DNA of 8,916 bases from Actinomycetota bacterium (lineage in GTDB: Bacteria > Actinomycetota > Thermoleophilia > Solirubrobacterales > Solirubrobacteraceae). Positions within the stretch are counted from its first letter, which is position 1. Each line of letters opens with the position of its first letter. The position numbers were made by a program, and so were the translations under genes. Shown piece after piece: positions 5,719 through 8,916 of this stretch. The notes beneath the pieces are model-generated. The model was not told the DNA's origin and did not search any database. It saw only the letters and a list, made by a program, of their open reading frames with translations. The DNA lies in contig VAXS01000136.1 in NCBI GenBank assembly GCA_005883255.1, positions 1 to 8,916 on the forward strand, in the 5' to 3' direction.

Positions 5719-6782
5719 ATGGCCTTCGGACGCACCGCGATGCTGCGAGGGGAGCTCCAGGCGGCGCTCCCGCGGAGGCCGTTCGCGCTCCGGTTCTGGG
5801 ACGGCAGCGAGCTGCCGGCCACGGTAGCGGGGGCGCCGACATTCAGCTTCCGCTCCCCGCGCGCACTCGCCCACGTGCTGCGCGCGCCGGGCGAGCTGGG
5901 CCTGGGCCGCGCCTACGTCGCGGGGCTCCTCGAGGTGGACGACGTCGACGCCGCGCTGCGGCTGGTGGACACCTACCGGCCCCCGCCCATCCCCGTCTCC
6001 CGGCGCGTCCGAGTGGGGCTGGCCGCGGCGCGCGCCTGCGGCCTGGTCATCCCGCCCCGGGCGCCGGCGGTGGAGCTGCGGCTGCGGGGCCGCCGCCACA
6101 CCCGGGCCCGCGATGCCCGCGCGGTCCGCCACCACTACGACGTGGGCAACGAGTTCTTCGCGCTGTTCCTGGACGACTCGATGACCTACAGCTGCGCGAT
6201 CTTCTCGCGCGGCGCCGGCACGCTGGAGGAGGCGCAGCGGGCCAAGCTGGAGATGGTGTGCGCGAAGCTCGAGCTGCGGCCGGGCGACCGGGTCCTGGAC
6301 GTGGGCTGCGGCTGGGGCAGCTTCGCCATCCACGCCGCCGCCAACCACGGCGCCGAGGTGGTGGGGATCACGCTGTCCGAGCCCCAGGCGGCCCTGGCCC
6401 GGCGACTCGCCGCCGACGCGGGCGTCGGCGACCGCGTCGACATTCGTGTGGCCGACTACCGCGAGCTGCGCGGAGAGCCGTTCGACGCCATCGCCAGCAT
6501 CGGCATGGTCGAGCACGTCGGCGAGGAGCAGATCGACGACTACGCGCGCCGCCTCGCCCGGCTACTGCGACCCGGAGGCCGGCTGCTCAACCACGGGATC
6601 GCCCGCCTCGACCACGACGACCCCGGCGACGAGGTCTTCTCCCAGCGCTACGTGTTCCCGGACGGCGCCCCCCTGCAGCTCTCGCGAGTCCTGCTCGCCC
6701 TCACCTCCACGCGGCCCGCCTGGGATTCCAGACGGGCGACGCCTCCATCTACCAGGTGCGCGCCCACCGGCCGGTCGACTAG
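5719..6782 (+). pseudogene. cfa: Cyclopropane-fatty-acyl-phospholipid synthase with internal 3' deletion and frameshift
   Basis: The first ~330 residues are a normal SAM-dependent CFA synthase: HHYDVGNEFFALFLDDSMTYSCAIF (138-162), the SAM loop LDVGCGWGS (193-201), GITLSEPQ (216-223), GMVEHVG (262-268), NHGI (291-294) and RYVFPDG (310-316). By comparison with E. coli CFA synthase, C159, E265 and H292 would be active-site residues. After LSRVLLALTST (321-331) the frame loses similarity, while the frame one base earlier reads AARLGFQTGDASIYQV and ends HRPVD-TAG at 6782. That is a proper family C-terminus. About 55-60 expected residues between these blocks are missing, including the region that holds the conserved C-terminal Tyr. 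The loss must be 3n+1 bases, with the junction near 6703-6717. Without correction the frame runs on to 6870 (383 residues) across the antisense of the tRNA gene. It starts 13 nt after the desaturase, so the desaturase probably supplied its unsaturated substrate. The product is probably inactive, unless this is an assembly error. The ATG at 5719 is chosen; 5740 is an alternative. Confidence 0.82.
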
Positions 6783-6854
6783 TACCCCCAGGGGGAGTCG
6801 AACCCCCGCTACCAGCGTGAAAGGCTGGCGTGCTGACCGCTACACCATGGGGGC
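6783..6854 (-). tRNA. tRNA-Glu (anticodon UUC)
   Basis: A complete 72-nt cloverleaf on the minus strand. Acceptor arm GCCCCCA pairs with TGGGGGT (G1-U72 wobble), and A is the discriminator base. The short D arm is GTG/CAC, the anticodon arm is CCAGC-CTTTCAC-GCTGG with UUC at the anticodon, the variable loop is 4 nt, and the T arm is GGGGG-TTCGACT-CCCCC. UUC reads GAA and, by wobble, GAG. CCA is not encoded. The 5' end lies 12 nt after the stop codon of the unknown gene on the same strand. The 3' end directly touches the stop codon of the convergent CFA gene, so no terminator fits between them. Co-transcription with the upstream genes or a promoter inside the upstream gene's end are both possible. 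Confidence 0.97.
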
Positions 6855-6863
6855 GGGCGATCG

Positions 6864-6869
6864 AGTCTA
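6864..6869 (-). promoter_or_regulatory. Candidate -10 element for tRNA-Glu, overlapping a stop codon
   Basis: TAGACT on the minus strand, whose first three bases are the stop codon of the unknown gene, ends 9 nt before the tRNA 5' end. This is a plausible distance for a short-leader tRNA promoter. The sequence 16-17 bp upstream does not resemble TTGACA, so the call rests on the hexamer and its position. Confidence 0.28.
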
Positions 6870-7841
6870 GAGCCCGAGGGCGCTGGCGATGGGCTCGCTG
6901 GGCGCGGCGGCGGTGGGGGAGGCGCCGAGGGTGGCGCGGGCGGCGTCGTCGGCCTGCCAGTTCCAGAGCGCCAGCTCGACCGCCTCGATCGGGACGCCGG
7001 CGGCCTCGGCCACCATGGCCGCGCGGCGGTCGAGGAGCGCGGGATCGGCGATGCCGAGGACTCTGCGGGCGGCGAGACCCGTGGGGTCGTCGCCGGCCGC
7101 GCCGCGCAGGAACAGCGATGAGGGACGGGCGTCGAGGCGGCCGGTGCGGCCGGCCGTCACCAGGAAGTCGAAGCGGGCGGCGCGGTGCAGGCCGGGCAGC
7201 GCGAGCCGCTCGAATGCCCGGGCGAAGCGGCGGTCCGGAGCCCACTGCTCCTCGCCCGCGAGTGCGCGCGCCTGCGAGCCCGCGCGCTCGGCGAACCGGC
7301 GGTAGGCGATGAGCGTGGCGGCGCCGCGCGCGGGGTCGTGTGCGGTGCGCGGGCCGGTGGCGACGCCGTCGAGCCCGGGCAGCTCGGCGTCGCGCCAGCG
7401 CGTGCGGACCGCGCGGATCGCGGCGAAGGGGTCCGTGCCCGAGGGCTCGGCGGCGGAAGGCTCCAGTGGCGACAGGTAGGCGATGAGGAACGCGAGCCAG
7501 AGCGCCTCCTCGACGTCCGGCTCCGACGCCACCTCGGCGTACAGCCCCGGCGGCGCCGTGGCCAGCTCGGCCAGGCGGCCGGAGGCGAAGGCCAGCTCGT
7601 CGGCCAGGCGGTGCGCGTCCGCCCGGGCGTGGATGCCGGGGACGAGCTCGGACTGGTAGCCGTCCTCGACCGCCCGGGGCGCGCGGCGGATCGTGACGGT
7701 GGCGGCCGCGGAGGCGGCTGACGAGCGGCCGCTCCTAGCGCCCCGTGAGCGGGGCGCGCGCCGGGCTGCGGGCGGAGGCTCGGGCTCCCGGCAGATCGGG
7801 CAGTTCTGCAGCAGTCGGTTGTGGCGACAGAACTGGGGCAC
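6867..7841 (-). CDS. Conserved protein of unknown function with N-terminal Cys/His cluster
   Basis: A 324-residue soluble protein without a signal peptide or membrane segment. I do not have a firm name for it. The N-terminus reads FCRHNRLLQNCPICR (4-18), so C5, H7, C14 and C17 form a possible CxH-x6-CxxC zinc knuckle. A low-complexity Pro/Ala/Arg/Ser region follows to about residue 55. The rest is helical, with an LAFLIAYLSPLEP block (116-128), DPFAAIRAVRTRW (137-149), TGPRTAHDPARG (152-163), RFARAFERLALPGL (195-208) and LGIADPALLDRRAAMVAEAAG (252-272) ending in LALWNW (280-285). These blocks look conserved in Thermoleophilia proteins I recall. The second half has a helix-hairpin-helix/DNA-glycosylase-like feel and may relate to the alpha-glutamyl/putrescinyl-thymine pyrophosphorylase-like clade; that is a guess. 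The GTG start follows the TetR stop codon by 12 nt and is chosen because the Cys cluster begins at once; no Shine-Dalgarno sequence is visible. Confidence 0.82.
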   Translation of the reverse strand: MPQFCRHNRLLQNCPICREPEPPPAARRAPRSRGARSGRSSAASAAATVTIRRAPRAVEDGYQSELVPGIHARADAHRLADELAFASGRLAELATAPPGLYAEVASEPDVEEALWLAFLIAYLSPLEPSAAEPSGTDPFAAIRAVRTRWRDAELPGLDGVATGPRTAHDPARGAATLIAYRRFAERAGSQARALAGEEQWAPDRRFARAFERLALPGLHRAARFDFLVTAGRTGRLDARPSSLFLRGAAGDDPTGLAARRVLGIADPALLDRRAAMVAEAAGVPIEAVELALWNWQADDAARATLGASPTAAAPSEPIASALGL

Positions 7842-7850
7842 GCGCCGGGC

Positions 7851-7856
7851 AGTCTA
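7851..7856 (-). promoter_or_regulatory. Candidate -10 element at the TetR stop codon
   Basis: TAGACT, beginning with the TetR stop codon, ends 9 nt before the GTG start of the unknown gene. It is identical to the hexamer before the tRNA. It could start a nearly leaderless mRNA for the unknown gene, which lacks a Shine-Dalgarno sequence. No -35 element is evident. Confidence 0.25.
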
Positions 7857-8477
7857 GGCCCGGGCGGCCCGCTCCATCCGCTCGATCGCGCCCAGGAACA
7901 GGTCGGTGGCGAATGCCGTCGCCGCCTCCACGTCGGGTGGCTCGCGCTCCACCATCCGCATCCCCACCTCGATGCCCACGCCCGCCATCGCCGCCGCCAT
8001 GTAGTCGGCGTCCAGCGCCGGGAGCAAGCCGCTGTCGATCGCCCGCCGCAGGTCGGCGAGCAGGTCGTCCACCCCGGCTCCCAGCGCGGGCTCGTGGATC
8101 AGCTCGCGGATCGTCTCCGCGTTGCGCCGCATGAGCTCGAACGTCGAGCGGTCCTCGAGCACGTACGCGAAGTAGACGTGGTAGCCGTCGCGCACGAACT
8201 GCTCGCGCGTGGTCGCCGCGCCGCGCGCCGCCCGCAGCCGCCCGCGGATGACGGCCGCGTTCTCCTCGACCAGGGCACGGAGCACCGCCTCCTTGTCGGG
8301 GAAGTAGTTGTAGAAGGTGCCGGCCGCCAGGTCGGTCCGCCGCACCACGTCGCGCACCGTGGCGGCGCCGTAGCCCAGCTCGGCGAAGACGTCCCGCGCC
8401 GCGTCGAGGATCGTCGCCCGATTCTGGGCCTTGGTGCGCTCGCGCTTGCCCCGCTCCGCGACCGAGACGGGGGTCAT
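7854..8477 (-). CDS. TetR-family transcriptional regulator
   Basis: A 207-residue protein of normal TetR length. The N-terminal DNA-binding domain spans about residues 18-65: ATILDAARDVFAELGYGAAT (21-40), the helix-turn-helix VRDVVRRTDLAAGTFYNYF (41-59), then the family's DKEAVL (61-66). A basic arm (RGKRERTKAQNR, 9-20) precedes it. The remaining 140 residues are an all-helical ligand-binding and dimerisation domain of unknown effector, though the REQFVRDGYHVYFAYVLEDR stretch (91-110) is typical of regulators beside lipid or monooxygenase genes. Its ATG overlaps the stop codon of the upstream monooxygenase by ATGA, indicating translational coupling. It therefore probably represses, or responds to the substrate of, the monooxygenase operon and itself. 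The ATG at 8477 is chosen for this overlap and the usual arm length. Confidence 0.93.
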   Translation of the reverse strand: MTPVSVAERGKRERTKAQNRATILDAARDVFAELGYGAATVRDVVRRTDLAAGTFYNYFPDKEAVLRALVEENAAVIRGRLRAARGAATTREQFVRDGYHVYFAYVLEDRSTFELMRRNAETIRELIHEPALGAGVDDLLADLRRAIDSGLLPALDADYMAAAMAGVGIEVGMRMVEREPPDVEAATAFATDLFLGAIERMERAARA

Positions 8478-8916
8478 GCCGCCACCGCCCCTCGCTCGGC
8501 CTGCGCCGGCACCGGCAGGCGATAGCCCGCGCGGCGGGCGCGGACCGCTCCGGCCCGGCGCTCGCGGCCCAGCTGGTGCAGGTAGTCGTCGAAGTCGATC
8601 TGCATCGTGTGGCGCTTGGAGCGCACGTAGCGCTTGAACATCGCCCCGCGCTCGCGTCGCATGTCCTCGCGCAGCTCGCCGGGCGGCGGCAGGTGGTACT
8701 CGCCCCGCAGGTAGTCCGCGATCCACTGTCCCTGCGCCTCGGCCAGCGGCATCGTCGCCCCCAGCGGCTGGAGCAGCGCCAGGAAGAACACGTTCGGGAC
8801 GTCCGGATGGAACACCCGCCGGAACAGCGGCAGGTCGTTGTCGGGCGCCGAGATCAGGTCCTCGTCGAAGAACGGGAAGCTGACCTTGTAGCCGGTGCAG
8901 TAGACGACCACGTCGG
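8474..8916 (-). CDS. Flavin-containing monooxygenase, C-terminal part (5' end beyond the window)
   Basis: Only about 146 C-terminal codons are visible; the gene enters from the right edge in mid-frame. DVVVYCTGYKVSFPF matches the late FMO/Baeyer-Villiger motif (normally D-x4-ATGY) that closes the NADPH/FAD domain. PNVFFLALLQPLGATMPLAEAQ followed by WIADYLRGEYHLPP is the usual FMO block near the C-terminus, and the IDFDDYLHQLG segment is the last family helix. The enzyme would use FAD, NADPH and O2 to oxygenate a nucleophilic heteroatom or a ketone in the cytoplasm. Class (N-/S-oxygenating FMO or Baeyer-Villiger) cannot be settled without the N-terminal GxGxxG and fingerprint motifs. The last 25 or so residues are Arg/Ala-rich and variable. 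It is the first visible gene of the minus-strand unit and is translationally coupled to the TetR gene. Confidence 0.92.
   Translation of the reverse strand, partial: DVVVYCTGYKVSFPFFDEDLISAPDNDLPLFRRVFHPDVPNVFFLALLQPLGATMPLAEAQGQWIADYLRGEYHLPPPGELREDMRRERGAMFKRYVRSKRHTMQIDFDDYLHQLGRERRAGAVRARRAGYRLPVPAQAERGAVAA

Noticed and set aside
3666..5822. The thioesterase frame stays open upstream of its start for hundreds of codons (984 in total), antisense to the desaturase fusion
   Set aside because: Only the last 265 codons resemble a protein family. The upstream part is His/Gln/Arg-rich antisense of the desaturase and the intergenic gap, so the gene is started at 3665.
5629..6516. A 295-codon minus-strand open frame antisense to the CFA gene
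   Set aside because: Low-complexity Ala/Arg/Gly/Val composition and no family motif; the + strand carries full CFA synthase motifs.
5712..6690. The + frame (start 5712) that ends HRPVD at 6782, read as a separate full-length gene
   Set aside because: Only its last ~25 codons match CFA synthase. The earlier part is an out-of-frame shadow of the true CFA coding region.
6710..6860. Mobile-element scar or attachment site at the tRNA
   Set aside because: No integrase, inverted repeat or duplicated tRNA 3' segment is visible in the window. The deletion nearby is noted only as a coincidence worth testing.
7185..8525. Plus-strand open frames (178 and 234 codons) opposite the unknown gene and TetR
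   Set aside because: They read as antisense with Arg/Gly/His-rich composition; the minus strand shows a clear TetR domain and the conserved Cys/His protein.

Overview
The window is about 73% GC with strong G/C third-position bias, tightly packed genes and GTG/TTG starts. Together with the protein types this points to a high-GC actinobacterium, most likely of the Thermoleophilia/Solirubrobacterales kind. That placement is inferred from gene style and recalled protein families, not from a marker gene. I see no insertion sequence, CRISPR array, phage gene or origin.

Layout. Positions 1-1677 (-) hold the 5' part of an exported twin-arginine phospholipase C-type phosphoesterase that runs off the left edge. 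A 94-bp divergent gap separates it from a short-chain dehydrogenase/reductase (1772-2527, +). That gene converges, with a 7-nt gap, on a two-gene minus-strand unit: a TesB-like acyl-CoA thioesterase (2868-3665) followed by a small glutathione S-transferase N-terminal/thioredoxin-fold protein (2535-2855). A 201-bp divergent promoter region (3666-3866) separates this unit from the most striking gene, a 612-residue membrane protein (3867-5705, +). It joins an N-terminal DMT-transporter-like domain to a complete C-terminal fatty acid desaturase through a Pro/Ala linker. A cyclopropane-fatty-acid synthase gene follows 13 nt later (5719-6782). It looks broken: an internal segment near the 3' end is missing and the true C-terminus lies in another frame. 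Its residual stop codon directly abuts the 3' end of a tRNA-Glu(UUC) gene on the minus strand (6783-6854). Further right, all on the minus strand, are a conserved protein of unknown function with an N-terminal Cys/His cluster (6867-7841), a TetR-family regulator (7854-8477) and the C-terminal part of a flavin-containing monooxygenase (8474-8916, open at the right edge).

How they may work together. Thioesterase, desaturase and CFA synthase form a lipid-modification group: the desaturase would introduce the double bond that the CFA synthase methylates. If the CFA lesion is real, that last step is probably lost. The monooxygenase and the TetR regulator overlap by 4 nt (ATGA), so the regulator probably controls its own operon; the unknown protein and perhaps the tRNA may lie on the same transcript. 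On three minus-strand junctions the upstream gene ends in TAGACT or TAGAGT, and the next gene starts 12 nt after the stop codon. These hexamers could also be -10 elements.

The best candidates for something unusual are the transporter-desaturase fusion, the lesion in the CFA gene beside the tRNA, and the stop-codon/-10 pattern. I do not see a clear new multi-gene system.
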